Source: Sesamum alatum (taxonomy: Eukaryota > Streptophyta > Magnoliopsida > Lamiales > Pedaliaceae). Taken from it: a DNA stretch of 64,000 nt. Positions 22,701-36,500 of the stretch are shown in pieces. Positions within the stretch are counted from its first letter, which is position 1, and every line of letters starts with the position of its first letter. A program made the position numbers and the translations under genes. The stretch covers positions 2,108,001 through 2,172,000 of the forward strand of contig JACGWO010000007.1 in assembly GCA_034509735.1 (NCBI GenBank), given 5' to 3'. A model generated the notes under the pieces. That model did no database searches and had not been told where the DNA came from. It worked only from the letters and a program-made list of their open reading frames with translations.

Positions 22701-25700
22701 TACATAGTAGTGTGCAGTAATAATCAAATCTGACTTCATTTCTCATAGACTTTTCAGTTTCATCTCTTCCTCCACTTGTGTCTTCATGTTGTTGATTATC
22801 TCTTTCTCCTTTCAGGTTATATGCACTGAATGCAATAATGTCTCGAACCAATTTGAGAACATGATGGATTTAACTGTTGAAATTCATGGGGATGCTGGAT
22901 CCTTGGAGGAGTGCTTGGACCAGTTCACTGCCAAAGAGTGGCTTCACGGGGATAATATGTATAAATGTGATAAGTAAGTGTTATACTTGCAGCAATCATA
23001 CATCTACAGACTACTTATGTTTTTGCCATATTTGTACCTATAATCTAGCTGTGAGATATACCTGACTATTTTCATTTGCATTCAAGATTTCTAGGTTGAT
23101 TTTACAAGGAAAAAACTGAATACAGTCGGTTTCACATCAAATAGAAATGTTGTTACAACAGCTGATGGACACTAATTTCTCATTTGATAGTCAAGAAACA
23201 AGGCTGATCTGTTGGTTAGCTTTCATATTAGTATGAGTAGTACCTTTTGGTAACCTGATTATACTCCTGCAATAGAATAATTTTGAAATGTAGAGAAAGA
23301 AAGGGATCAATGTCAAAAAATTGATTTACAATGAGATATGCAATCTCATATCATAAGGAACACTAGAGAATGGAAATTTATCATAACTTCAGCAAATTCA
23401 TCGAGATCCGGTATAATGTTATTGTTTGTCTAATGGGTGATAGATTACTGTGATAGAATGAAGTTTTCTGTGTCTGAGCATCCCAAATGGGATCATTAGT
23501 TGAAAAGTTGTTTCTTTTACCATCTCATTATTGTTTTTTCACGTGGAGATAGCTGGATCTGTGTAATTTATAATGTATTTTACTTCGAACGTTAGAGTGC
23601 TTTCGTTGCCAGTTGGTTTGGCAGCACTCTGAACTTGTACACGACTTCTGAACCTTTATAGTTGCTCACCACTTTCATGCCATTCTTTTGATTTTGCAAA
23701 GCACCAGCCTTATTATTAGATTTTGAGATAATTTACTTCTTGGCCCATATTGTTTATAATATAGAAAATGCTTATGATTTTTATGCAGCTTTTGACCAAT
23801 TAGAATGAGTTGTCCATGCAGTTGCAATGCTTATGTCATGGCATGGAAGCGCCTAAATGTTCAGCGGGCACCAAACATTCTTACAATTGCCTTGAAAAGA
23901 TTTCAGGTCTGCTCTTTGTATCTGTGTTCAATTATTTTGACAAGTACAACCTATATGACTGTGTGAAATATGTGATGGAGATTCTGTCTTTGCCATGTGA
24001 TGGTATTGTCCTTAGATTCACAATAGTCATCGTTATTAGCTGGTACACCTTGAAATTTAACTTGAAATTTTGAAATGTTTATCAAGTCCATATATTATTT
24101 GTTTTTTGAAATTGCTGACCAAACAACCAAAGTTCCATAAAAGCAATCCAAACTTTACATGGTTATGCGTGCCTGAAGAATCCTTTGAACCGTGTTAGGT
24201 GTTTATGTAGGTGTGATGAAATCATTTGACTTATGACATCCAAAGCTGGTAATTTATCTATCTGTGCTTGAGGGACTCGTTCCTAACACAGGTGACAAAA
24301 TGCTATTGCATGCATCTCTCCAAGTTTTATCTGTTTACAAGAAATTCAATGGTGTATGATGTGCTGTCAGCATTCTGCTCTTATTTTATGAACATGCTCT
24401 TATTCAGGCAAGTCCTATTTCATTGATTTGTTGAGTTCATGATAAAATTATTGTCGTTCTTTTGAACAGAGTGGAAGATTTGGGAAACTTAACAAGAGGG
24501 TTACTTTTCCGGAGACGCTGGATCTCAGCTCTTACATGAGTAAATCAGATGGAAATGATGTTTACAAGTTATATGCTGTTATTGTCCATGTGGACATGCT
24601 GAATGCATCCTTTTTTGGACACTACATCTGCTACGTTAAGGACTTCCGTGGAAATTGGTACCGGGTTGATGATTGTAAGGTATCAATTGGTAAACTTTGT
24701 GTGTCCTAGAAGCACTTATCTCTATAATCAATACAATCCCTGACTTATATATTTCTTTTACAACAGTAACAAGTGATTTATGAGAGTGGATAAACGTAGA
24801 TAATGCATTTGATAGTATAGCTTTAGTACGTGAGTATTATGATGGTGTATAACACAACTTATTTCTATCGAATGTATCCAAAACAAGGCGGTGGTTTTCC
24901 TGAAAATAAAAATGAAAATTCATTTCTTTTGTTTTAATTGAGCCGTTAAAGTTTGTATTGTACTACTGTAAGCTAGTCGTTATATTAGATAGCTTTACTT
25001 TGATATAAGAGATCTGACAAGTACTTTAATGATGTTTCTACTCAGAAATAGTTGAATAATTCATTGGACATGCTATATTTCATCTAAATATAGACAAAGC
25101 CATTTCTGTTCTCTGCTTTTTTCAGTAGCATACTTTATCAAGCTATGGTTCCTTCTCAGGTTGCTAGTGTTGATTTGGATGAGGTGCTCTCGCAGGGAGC
25201 ATATATGCTCTTGTATAGCAGGTATTTTCTTGCACTTCACAGCCCGAGTCATATTTATAGCTATATAATCAAGTTTGCCTGTTGTATTTTTGAAGTCGAT
25301 GCTTCGTCCAAATTTACTATTTCCTCTCCTGGGCTATCAGGTCATACATGTAAAATAGTGCTTTAGATAAGAATTATGTGGGTTTTATATATTGAATGGT
25401 CATATTTGTTGGTCTGAGTTGATGCACATTGTATAATGAGTAAACATCTTACGGAAGCATTTGGCTTGAATTGATTAAGAAGCTTTATTGCTGAATACAG
25501 AAATATCCCCTGTAATATGCTCACTGATATAGTTGTTACTGATCATGTTAATTTTTCAAATCTTGGGTTGTAACAACCTTCCCAAACAATCTCAATTTTT
25601 TATCAATGAAAACTTCGTGATAATCTATTCAAAATACTTACAATCTAATGATTCTAAATTGCGATAAAAAGGTCCTGTTATTTTCATACAACATGATAAC

Positions 25701-27240
25701 TAGAACATGGCATGGGATAATTGGAGGTGCTGTGTTCAACTGTAGTAGCTGAAAAGGGTTAACATGAGTTCTAGAGAGTAATGTGACATCTGATAGAACT
25801 GTAGTAGTCGATTGATCTCATATACCAGCTGATAGAACACAACATAATGTCATTAGCTAGTCCTGGTTTATATTGAATCTTCCACTGGATTCTGCTGAAT
25901 GGCTTCAATACGAACTATACGACAGGAATATGGTCTGTTTGGCTGAAGTTGAAAAGCTCATGTTTTTGGCGAACTTTCTATTCTATTTGAGAAATGTTTC
26001 AATCGAATCTTGGACCCAAATAACCTCTCAGAAAGCTTTCCTTATCTTTTCAGTTACTTACATCATTTCTGGTTCTAGAGTGCAGTCATATATGGCTAGT
26101 ACGATCAGTGTGGTGTCTAATGATGTTTATTGCACTGGTCCTGACAGGATTTGTGCTCGCCCTTCTTGCTTGCTTCCTGCTGAAATGTTAAAGAAACAAG
26201 AAAACGGTAATGTGAAGAAACAGGAAGTAGATCCTTCCCTGGAAAAACCTGTTGAATGCTTGTCTGCTGCAGGATGCCTTGATAGTCCTGTTGAGTCTGG
26301 GCATTTGTCATCTGCTAATTGTTCAGGAGTAGAGGTCGAATTTGAGGAGGAGGAGTCATCCATCATCAAGGCAGAAGATGCAAGTGGGGACGTAAATATG
26401 GTGTCATCTGAAGCTAGCTTGCCCATTATCAGTGTTGAACCTCATGAAAATGGGAGTTTGTCAATTTCACCAAAAGAAGTTGCTTCTCCTGTCAAACAAA
26501 CTAATCAGCCTGCCCCTGCCAGTACATCCTTGATTGATAATGGCTACATGCAACCAGATGTCCACATTTCCAAACCCTCATCCCCCATTTCTGATGTTGA
26601 GAATGCAAGTCAGGGCAACAAACGAGATGCTAAGGAAGGTGTGTTGAGATTGTCGCCTGACGCAGCCACTGCTGCTGAGAACTGTACATTTGAGATGGGC
26701 AACACAATTGATGTTATCCCCATCACCACTCATGAGGTTCAAGAAGTGAACTCTGCTAATGCCACATCTATGCCTGAAAATGTCAAGTGTGGGAGTGGAT
26801 CCCTGGTTCCCGACAATGACTCTAATGATGCAGCTGTGAAGTCAAATGGAGAAAGTCCCAGAACAAAGTTGAAGCCAGTCTTTGTTCCTGGTTTTCTTGG
26901 CAAGCACCCACGAAAGAAATCTATTAAGCAAGAAAAGAAAGCATCAGTGGAGCTCAATGGGACGACGCATGAAGTCCACCTGAATGACCAAACAAACCAG
27001 GTTCTAAAATCTTATTTGTCGTCTGAAAATGGCATTCTCTGGAAAGGTGAAGAAAAGCCTAGCTTTGCACTCGAGAATGGGAAGGTCTCTACAGAGTCTG
27101 TAGCACTTAAAAGCCTTGAAAATGGGGATTGCCGTCAGCAAATAACATCTGATGAAGGAAGGAAAACTAACAAAACCAAGAAAAGGCTGCCGGTGGTAGG
27201 GCAGGAAAACCACGTCATTGATAACAAATCTCATGGATAA
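19711..27240 (+). CDS. MYND-type ubiquitin-specific protease (UBP16-19 clade, UBP18/19-like)
   Basis: Deubiquitinating cysteine protease. Eleven exons were inferred: 19711-19988, 21244-21415, 21495-21583, 21671-21756, 21872-22034, 22168-22291, 22816-22973, 23822-23906, 24470-24679, 25160-25221, 26148-27240. All junctions are GT-AG with consistent phase and give 839 residues. An N-terminal membrane segment (about 8-28) suggests anchoring. A MYND zinc finger follows (C73, C76, C84, C87, C93, C97, H106, C110). The USP catalytic domain begins about 172: Cys box [15 protein letters not shown] with catalytic C181, [11 protein letters not shown], the zinc-ribbon pairs CTEC and CDNC, and His box [11 protein letters not shown] with H436 and the acidic YRVDDCK. 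Residues 477-839 are a low-complexity, probably disordered tail. The start was chosen because [13 protein letters not shown] matches the clade's N-terminus. The catalytic triad is intact, so the gene is probably functional. Confidence 0.92.
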
Positions 27241-27845
27241 CTTGAAATGTCGAGGATAAATGATCTCAACGGAGGCAATTCTCCCTTGTAATTGAAGCTC
27301 GTAACATAGTAAAGTTGAATTAGAAGCTTCGGTGGAAGATTGAACCTTCCCACGGGGGCTGGCAGCTGCAGATCTTCTATAGGTAGTTTCTGAGAATAGT
27401 TGGAGGTTATTTGTGAATCAGTTGATTGCTGGCTCAGGTAGAGAGATTGACCATTATTCTGAGCAATTTTTTCTTCTGTTTATATCATTCAATGGTCCTC
27501 CCATCACCACAACTGGATGCTCTGGGCATATTTTTTCCATGGTTTCATTATTTAACAGAAATCTTGGATGCTTCTGTAGCTCTCTATAAGCCTGTTCGTT
27601 TCGGTTCAGTTGAATCTAAATTTAAGCTTTATGTCTGCATACTGCAGCTTTGATCGTTCATTATGTGTCTGTTTCATTTGTTGATCGTGCAAATGGAAAG
27701 GGAGTTTGATCGTGTAGAGCAAGAGGCATTGTGTATTTATCGGTTGAAGAAACTTGATGATGACACCAATACCAATGTGAGTTTGATGAGATATCGTAGA
27801 GGATCAAGATTCAATGCTGCTTTTTTTTTTATACCTTACCTTATT

Positions 27846-27960
27846 TACACAAATCACTCATACTTTTTAAAATTACACATACACCCCTAAATGTCAACAT
27901 CATTACACAAATTACTCATACTTTTTGTGCAAAAATCAAGAGTGATTTGTGTAAACAAAT
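27846..27960. repeat. Foldback repeat, MITE-like
   Basis: TTTACACAAATCACTC near 27846 is the exact reverse complement of GAGTGATTTGTGTAAA near 27940-27955, with further ATTACACAAATTACTC copies between. It is short and non-coding. Confidence 0.5.
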
Positions 27961-28281
27961 CAAAATTAGAGGCTATGAATGTAATTGTTCCTAAATTTTT
28001 TTAAACAAATTATGTCAAACTAGACTGATTGCTCTACTTTACTATTTATGATTATTATTATTACTATTATAATTGGAGTTAAAAAAAGGTTTTGTAATAA
28101 TATAGTATATCAAGATTAAAGACTGATATAGCAAATTAAAATCACACACTCACAAAAATCAAATAAATTAAAAGTCATTTTGATAGTGGAAAATCCATAA
28201 TTCAGATCTTACTGTTGAAGCAAAGTCGTCACGTTGAATGTAATTAATCACCTTACTATCTCAAAATTTGTATATAAAAAG

Positions 28282-28475
28282 GGGTTAAATTTAACCCCCT
28301 TCAATACGAGAAATCAGCAAAAAACCCTATAAACAAAAATGCAAATTACTCTCTATATGAAAAATAAAGCATATTACCCTCCAGTGTTCTTCATTAATAT
28401 GGGATAATTTTATTTTATTTTTCAAAATACAGGGGATAATTCGCATTTTCTTTTCTTTACGAGGAAATTTTGCCC
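28282..28475. mobile_element. Possible MULE-type MITE
   Basis: The left end GGGTTAAATTTAACCCCC pairs weakly with the reverse complement of the right end, GGGCAAAATTTCCTCG. No target duplication is evident. Confidence 0.4.
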
Positions 28476-29276
28476 ATTTTTTATATTACAAGACTGTAAA
28501 AAAAACAATTGAGATGCGGTTTTATTACAACTTATTGCTCCTGCAATTTGCAAACCCCACCACTTGTACATTAATAATGTCTTGTAATATGTTTGGTAAG
28601 AGAGTCTACAATTTATAATCTAGTTTTAGAGAGAGAAAGATAGTCAGATTCTGTTCATTTCACATATTTCACGGGATTGAATTTTCTATTGTAATTTTTA
28701 TTATATTTAACATATATATTCATTCGTATAAAATCTTTACTTATATAAAAACTAACGACGTATATGAAATGTAATAAAAGATGCAACAATAATTACATTA
28801 AAAAATCAAATCCCCATATTTACTGTACACATGCATGCAATATATTTCATTATTTACGTAATCTTGGGTGCTTTTTCTTTTTCATCCCTTTTTCGGTTTT
28901 TTTACAGTTCTCAGACTTCCACTGCTACATCTATTCTACACACCTCAACGGATTGCTTTCACAAAATTCACCCCCCACCCCACCTTAACTTTTTTTGTCT
29001 TGATCCCAGAATAGAAGAACAACCCATTTCATACTGTCCGTATTCTTTCAAGAATGTCGATAATTTGATCCATTTTGAGGTGAATAGTCAGCTTTTCTTG
29101 ATGCCCTTATGGCAAAATCTCGATTGTTCTCCGCTTTCTGAGTTACAGTGGGTTTCTGGGAAAATAAGGTTCTGTTGGATTGGATGAAGTAATTGAGCTG
29201 AATCCATCGTTGAGGGCATTCTTGTTCTTTGGTATCATCGAAAAGGTCGAATCTTTCTTGTCTGGTGATCTTTTTG

Positions 29277-31707
29277 ATGGATTTCAATACGGATTCAACT
29301 CCATATTTGAGGTTAGTTTTCTTTTGCCAATGTTTAGCAGTAATTAATTGTACGAGGAATTAGTAATTTTTTTTCAGACAGGTTTTACTTTTTTATTACC
29401 TTATTCCTTCATTTGGGTAGATTTTTCTGTCAGTTTGTCCTCTGCAGATGTGGATTCTGAACTATATAGCATTTACCTTTTCCTGTTCATTCCTCATTGT
29501 ATATTTTGGGTGTGTGTACCAATGTGATTCCATGTCATAATTTCTTGAAGTACTAATATAGTGTAGGAAGTAGAAGATACTAGACTTTCATTGAGTTTCT
29601 ATTTTAAGTTTTGTAATAATTGGAACTGCACTTGCACTTTTCTCCCTTTCATTGTTCATAAATGCTACAGTGGAGTATAAGATACCAAGTTTTAATGAAG
29701 AATTTGAATTCCTGATGTCTATATAATATGTTGCGTGAGGATAGAGTTTATCTTATTGGGTTAAACGTGAATTTCTTACGAGATGGAATGTATATATGGA
29801 GGGGGTGTTAAACAGCACTAAAAGAATTGATGGGTAAAAGTTTATATATTTAAATGGAATCCTTTTTAGTTCCATCATTGGCTCCGAATTCATGCTATGA
29901 AATGCGTATTCATGTTGTTATTGAAGCATTTTGGAGATTACAAGTCATGATTAGCTTATGCAAATGCAAAACGCAGCTTATTTGCAGCCTTGTCGTATGG
30001 AGCTGCATCAATGGGAATGGTTTTTATCAATAAAGCGATGCTCATGCAGTATGCACACTCGATGACTCTGCTTACTCTTCAGGTACACGCCAAAATTGTA
30101 TGTCTGTCGTGCGTGTTTTTGTATGAACATAACTGCATTCTTCTTCCGTTATAGTCGTATTCACTCTTTGGATCATTGACTAGAGTTTGTTTGTATTGTT
30201 TGAGATGTTATCAGCAATTGATGACAACTTTGCTTATACGCTTTGGTAGAGTAATGGGATACACAAAAGCCCGAGGATTTAATGTAGAGGCAGCCAAAAA
30301 GCTTTTACTAGTTTCCTTCTTCTACAACGCCAATGTTGCCTTTGCACTAGCAAGCTTGAAAGGAGTAAACATCCCAATGTACATAGCCATCAAAAGGCTT
30401 ACGCCGCTCGCTGTACTTATAGTTGGATTCTTTTCTGGAAAAGGGAGGCCCACGACTCAGGTTCGTATTTTTTATTGAAGTTAGACTCTGCGTTTCACGT
30501 TTTCCTTTCTAGATTATTTCCAAAGCTTCTGGTTTGTTTGCTTTCTGATGAGTATTAATTGTAAATTTATGTTGTTTCAATCAGTAATTTAGCGTCCTTA
30601 ACATTGTTGCTTGCGTTTAGATATCCTGTCAACTACAACTTGCATTAAAGATTCTCTACACAGTTGTTTTTGGTCTATTGTAGTTGTCCGAGTTGTCGTA
30701 CGGTCTATGATGCGCATATGTTGAAGGAAATTCTATTGATCTTTATTTTTTCAGGTCACTCTGTCTGTAATTCTGACGGCTGCCGGGGTTCTGATAGCAG
30801 CACTTGGAGATTTTTCATTTGATCTATTTGGCTATAGCATGGCCTTAACTTCTGTTTTCTTCCAGGTTTGTTGTTTCTATGTCACTTTGTGAAGACAGCC
30901 ATTGTATTGCTGGCTGTGGTTTTAAGTTTCTGTCGACATTGTAACTCCTATTTTCATTTGCAGACAATGTACCTCGTACTAGTAGAGAAATCAGGAGCAG
31001 AGGATGGGCTTTCCTCAGTTGAAATCATGTTTTATAACAGCGTTTTGTCGTTACCCTTTCTTCTATTCCTCATCGTATTCACCGGAGAATTTCCAAATTC
31101 TATGTCAGTACTTTTCGCAAAAGGTTAGGCTCTCAAACCATAACAACAAAATTTAAAACTTCAATTCCCTTTGCATGATTTAAATTTCATTACATTTGTT
31201 TATTTTTGTAATTTTGCCTTACCAATTTCCTATTTTAACATGCGTAAATTGTTTGGTGGACAGAGTAGCTCGCTCTCGTTTTCAGTTATTCTTTTCCTTT
31301 CCCTGGTGATGGGTATAGTTCTGAACTACACAATGTTCTTGTGCACAATCGTCAACTCTGCTTTAACCACTACCATAGTCGGCGTTCTCAAGGGAGTTGG
31401 TTCCACAGTACGTGACTAACGATGTCATTACTTCCTTAATCCCTTCATACTCTTTAAGAATGTTTTCGACAAGATATCTCTTGTGCTTAATTCATTAAAA
31501 TCCTATAATTTACTAGGATGCTGACTGCTTACTTCTGGACAGACCCTCGGCTTCGTCTTACTGGGAGGAGTAGAAGTGCATGCTTTGAATGTCACTGGAC
31601 TAGTAATCAACACTCTTGGTGGCGTATGGTATTCTTTCGCAAAATATCAGCAGAAGAAACATAAGTTGCCTAAGGTGATGACGGATGTGGAAGTGCCTCG
31701 TAGATGA
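29277..31707 (+). CDS. UGNT1-like: Nucleotide-sugar transporter, UDP-N-acetylglucosamine transporter UGNT1-like
   Basis: Member of the NST/triose-phosphate-translocator (drug/metabolite transporter) superfamily. Its closest recognised relative is Arabidopsis UGNT1, a Golgi transporter that brings in UDP-GlcNAc. Exons: 29277-29311, 29977-30082, 30215-30460, 30755-30865, 30964-31123, 31264-31407, 31543-31707, giving about 321 residues. Diagnostic segments are FYNANVAFALASLKGVN, IPMYIAIKRLTPL, TMYLVLVEKSGAEDGLSS, VMGIVLNYTMFLCTIVNSAL and VGVLKGVGSTTLGFVLLGG, with about ten hydrophobic helices and a lysine-rich tail. One oddity: exon 5 ends one base out of phase with exon 6 (GCA AAA G|gt joined to AGT AGC), so strict splicing gives a stop after residue 220. 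Removing one A from the AAAA run restores the family sequence. An assembly indel is more likely than a dead gene, because everything else is intact. Confidence 0.85.
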
Positions 31708-33510
31708 GATTCTTCATTCGTTCAAGAAGGTGACTTTTGCTTACATGTTCACACTGGAATTTCTCCCTTTCTTTATGCGTGTGTTCTTTCAGCAATCTTC
31801 AAAAAACGTACAGATTCTTGAAAACGGTTCAGACAATTTAACATAAACAGTCTCACTCAAATCCATGTTGAATTTGAGGTGGTAATGGCTGCTGAGTTAC
31901 CTTGTTTGTGCTTCCCTCTTCCCTTTTTCAGCTCATTGTTTGACAGCAGCAACCGCAAGTTTGTTTTGGTCACAAATTTAAGGTACACTAGTACATAGAC
32001 TATGAACTATATTTTAGATAAATGCTTTATTTAATTCTTCAAAAACCAAATAAATACCAAGAGAAAAAATAAATGCAAGGTACAACATCATGTTCTTTGA
32101 TTTAGATCAGGGCACGATTCATTCTCGTATATCAGCTTACGTTTCTACAAATTTGACAAGTCTGATCTATGGCAGTCGATCTCTATTTGCAGGTGTTCTT
32201 TGATTACTTGAAATGTACTTCATCAAAAGAACTCGAATGAGATCTTGATTATTCAAAACAATGTAAAATAATGTAATGTACTAGAGTTTTTTGTTCTTCT
32301 CACTATGTAATGTTGTCATAAAATGACATGTAAACTGCAATATTTGTGCATGATATATTTGCAAATGCTTTTAAATCAAACTCTCCGAACACTCTTTACA
32401 TCTCTTTCTACTCTTGGTCACTGTGATACATAAATGCTTATATATCTTATTATTTTCTCCATATCAATGAACTGTAAGAGCTTCTGAAAATGATCTTGTT
32501 AGAAAAGAACAAATGTATCATAGGGAAATTGTAATTGTTCGATTGTGGAGTCTGCTCATAACATTACAACGAATCCCAGCAATCCCGGATCCAATATTTT
32601 TTACAGTACTTTATAGGCGTTTCTAACATAAATAGTTGACCGGTGACATTGCACTGTAATTTCGTAATGCTGCACTTGTTGGTGAAATGGTTGTTTCTTG
32701 TGTCGGCAGGACAAAACAGAGAAGGCGAACAACCTGAAATCTTGGAAGGAGCTTCAGACAACTGAGGGGTCACAAAATATTTTGTGGGCTTTGGTTTTCA
32801 TCTGTGTTTAGTACAGCAAACTTGGAACTGCTTTCCTATGGTCGGAAATTCTGCTGATTGCTGTGAATGGACTTCAGATTTTGACAGGCCACCTGTAGAA
32901 TTGTTGGCATCTTACATTAAATCTTTGATGTTCTTCCTTAAGGTGGGGCTCTTTTATTTAGCATCGACTCGTTCATGTGGCTCTTGTGCATGTCAGACTC
33001 TTGTTCTTGTCTCTGCTGTTCTTCTTTCAACAGGGAACAGGCAACCACTGACTAGAATTCAAGGACAGATTACCAGGTCGAAAACGTCTGTACTCTGTTC
33101 TAAGTTTTACGATAATTCTTGAAAATAATCAAGGAATTTTTTGTAATATATCAAATCTCAGGGGGTGTCGGTGCACTTATGTCTTCAGACAATGTTTGTT
33201 CTCTTACAACGCAGTGTTAATAGCAATGAAGTGAATGGTTTGCTGCATTTTACCTCCATCCCACATTTACAGTTTATCCAGACAAACAACCTCAAAATTT
33301 CCAAGTAGAATCCTAAGCAGCATTACATGATTGAAGGTAATGAGCCACCAGGTGAAACACAAAAGTCTGATTAGAGGATCTTGAAGCAGGCTATAACCGA
33401 TTTCCTGTACAGAACTTCTGGTTTACGACTCAATGGTCGTGCACCGACGACCATGTGAGAGAAACGGACACACACACACGTGTAGTCGGCCAAGGTACAG
33501 ATGACGAGTA
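31708..33510. other. Convergent intergenic region between transporter and channel genes
   Basis: This is the 3' flank of the plus-strand transporter and of the minus-strand channel. A 112-codon open frame at 32784-33122 has no recognisable domain or gene structure and is not called. Part of the stretch is probably 3' untranslated sequence. Confidence 0.5.
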
Positions 33511-36500
33511 CTATTCGTCGTCAGGCTCAGCTGAGAAGTCTGGCTCTTCAGGCTTCTGAAGCTTAGGCATTTCAACATCTTTCATCTTTTGAGCTCCTCT
33601 CCTTGTGTTAGCAGCAAATCTTGAAGCCAGAATAGTAACTCCCAGGTTCTGTATAGCCTGAGAAGAATTTTCATTAGCAGATGCTTCCTCTTCATCGTTT
33701 TCATCTGGTATTTGCACGTCTTCAGACAAATAAAACGACTCCATGACGCTAAGGCTTTTTGCGGTCATTCTCTTCTGGTGCCGACGCCATGCTGCCTGAA
33801 TGAAACAGGCAGCCCATGTCCTCCAGTGGTGGGAGTAATACCGAAACGTGTGCTGCAGTTTCTTGCTGTGGAGCCGTCTGAACTGATTCGCGACGAACTT
33901 TAGTTCTTCTGCTCTTAGTGCAAATGCTTCCACTTCACTGAGTGCTCTCACTGTTCTTGTAGAAGACGGCAAGTTCAGGGTAGACCGTGGAAGCAAAGCC
34001 CACGCGAGCAGTTCCTCCCCACAGAAATCACTCGGCCCCAGTGTCGTTGAGTTGAAGAATCCTGACCGGCCTCCGTTTGTGGTCGAGCTCTCTAGTGTCC
34101 CTCTAATGATAAAGAGCATCTCAGTAACGGGATCACCCTCACGAACAATGTAAGTGCCCGGAGTGCTTAAGGACGACACCAGACGCTCACATATAGCATC
34201 AAGAAGCTGATCATCCATCTGTGAAAAAAATGGGACCTGAAACCGGAAAAAAGATACTGTTAGCATAATAAACAAACTTATTAGACCTGCTGAAAGAGAT
34301 GAAGGACAGAGATCTTACACGACGAACGAGGTCTAAACAAAGGTGACGTTGGATGTCACGACGGAGATCTGTGGGCAAGGCACGGAGGATGGTTTCTTCG
34401 TCAACTCCTCTTGTCGTTAGCCATTTGTACTGTGTGTAACGTCTCACACGTTGTTGAAGATCGTCTGGGAGTTGGCGGTGCCTCATCCACTCCTCAGTGT
34501 CTCGACGCTTCAGTCTCCACTCCTCAAGCCTCACAGTGATGGATTGCAGATATGTCTACATTAAGACATGAACAAATGACAAGCCACAGAAAGATGAAGA
34601 CTTTGTACGAACCGATACAAGAAATTGAGCAGAAGAACAGATTCTCAGAATACCTGCATGTTTCCGATCAAATGAGCAAACAGAACAAGCCCCAAGATGG
34701 CAATCAGTATGGCAAACAGAGTTTCACCAATAAACAGGCTTGTCGACAACGACTGCCCGTAAGAACTGTCATATGAAGCAAGAACAACAACTCAAATTTC
34801 TGCTAAAAACTGCCTAAACAGAGAGAACTTGTAGTAAAGAACCAAAGAAACCAGTTCAGCTATCGAAAATTAGACTCTCAGAAGAACATAACATCATACA
34901 CATGAACATGGAGAAGTCTGTATCATACCTTAAGTTCTGTAAACCCCACCATAAACAGTATAAGTACTTCTCCAGAAAATCAGACGATACAACGTTGTTT
35001 GCAACAGCATTTCCAAATATCCCATAATTAAAATAGGTTGTGTCCTCGGGATTGCAGTTTGTGAACACAAGTGTGCTGTTTACCCATTTGCCTCTGTCGC
35101 TATGGCTCAAAGTACCACAATCAAGAAAACGGAGGGAGCATCCAGTACTGTTAAACTCATCCCTGCAGGCAGAACTCAGACACGTCGCATGTCTCTCAAT
35201 CGACAGTAAGTACCAAGAAGCCCCCAACACCTACAGCAAGAAGCTAAATTATCTCAGAGAAAACACACAAGCTAGTTCTGGGAATCAAAATCTTCGACAA
35301 GTTTTAACATCCGATTCAGCAAAAGATTGAACATGAGTCCAACATATGAACATACATGGCTTGCTAACATGTAGAGTAGCAGATTGTAAGCAGCGCCAGC
35401 CCAGGCCGTCTTTGTGACAAGTCCGGTAGCTTTGATAATCTGAGAACTCAATGGGAAAATGAGATATAATCTGGGAATATACTGTAGCAGGACAATGAGC
35501 ACCAGGGCATTGTTGGTGTGATCAGCATGAGAGCTTCTAATTGCTGGTAATATCGACCATATAACAATCTGCAAAGAGCAAAAGCCACAACTGTACTAGT
35601 TCCACCATAGAAAACTACGACAAACAACCGAAAATTCTTGACAGAATAAATCGATTCAAAGACATCGGATGCATTCACTTCAACAAAGCCATGACTCTCT
35701 ACAGAATTTCAATCCATAAAGACCACATTAACAAGGAGAATTATCACAAAAAGACCACATTAACATAGGAGAATTATCATGAAAGGACAACATCGTTCAA
35801 ACAAGCTGCAAAGGTTAATTGTCTCAAGATTGCAAAGATTTTCACAGGGCTAATCATATAAGACATAGATAATTCAAGTTACCTGAGGAAGAGGCAGCGC
35901 TGCGATCACGTCTACGAAGAATTCGGACTTCAAGTACCTCCATGCTATCTTATTCAAATCCATAACAAGTTCACCTTTGCCAAACACCCTTGAGCTAGGA
36001 GCCACATAGGCTGTCCTAAACTTCACAACGACGTGCAACAGATAGAAAACATCGGCCACTGTCCGAAAGAAGGTAACGATGATTCCTAACTTTAAGTCAG
36101 TTTGCATACATGAAGAATTGCCTTGATTCAGCACAGAAGGCAGATAGAAAAACAAGGGATCCACAAACAGTGCCATCAAGCAAAAAAAACAAGAAAATTC
36201 TGTTCCATTTCAAGACAAGCTCGCTCCCAGGATCAAGAACTGTCTTCTTCTCTGGCTCCTGATAACCTTCTGGGAAAACCTTAGACCTACCAAACTTTGC
36301 AATCTTGTCTCTGTATCCCCCTACCGATTTCCATGAATGGTGGTCCGAATTCTTGTACAGAGGCAGCTGTTTCTCATCATTTTTTTGATCCAAGAAAGCT
36401 TCGAAATTGAGTTTTTCCTCTTTGTGAAACCTATAAAAGATGACATTTTTACTCAACCCACCAATCAAGAAACAAGAATTTGATGAAAAAACACAGAAAA

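Larger units (their letters stand above)
27241..29276. other. 3' flank of the protease gene and intergenic region with two small MITE-like repeats
   Basis: The first 500 bases or so probably are 3' untranslated sequence. Then follow a foldback at 27846-27960 (TTTACACAAATCACTC versus GAGTGATTTGTGTAAA) and a TIR-like element near 28282-28475 (GGGTTAAATTT versus GGGCAAAATTT ends). The last part is the promoter and 5' leader of the transporter gene. No further coding region is supported. Confidence 0.5.

Noticed and set aside
25873..26147. Reading the protease's last exon from an upstream ATG as a separate gene
   Set aside because: The segment before 26148 is intron; an acceptor at 26147 joins in phase with the previous exon and gives conserved sequence.
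26127..26426. Minus-strand frame of 99 codons
   Set aside because: Antisense shadow of the protease's last exon.
32784..33122. 112-codon open frame between transporter and channel genes
   Set aside because: No recognisable domain, composition bias or exon partner; probably untranslated flank.
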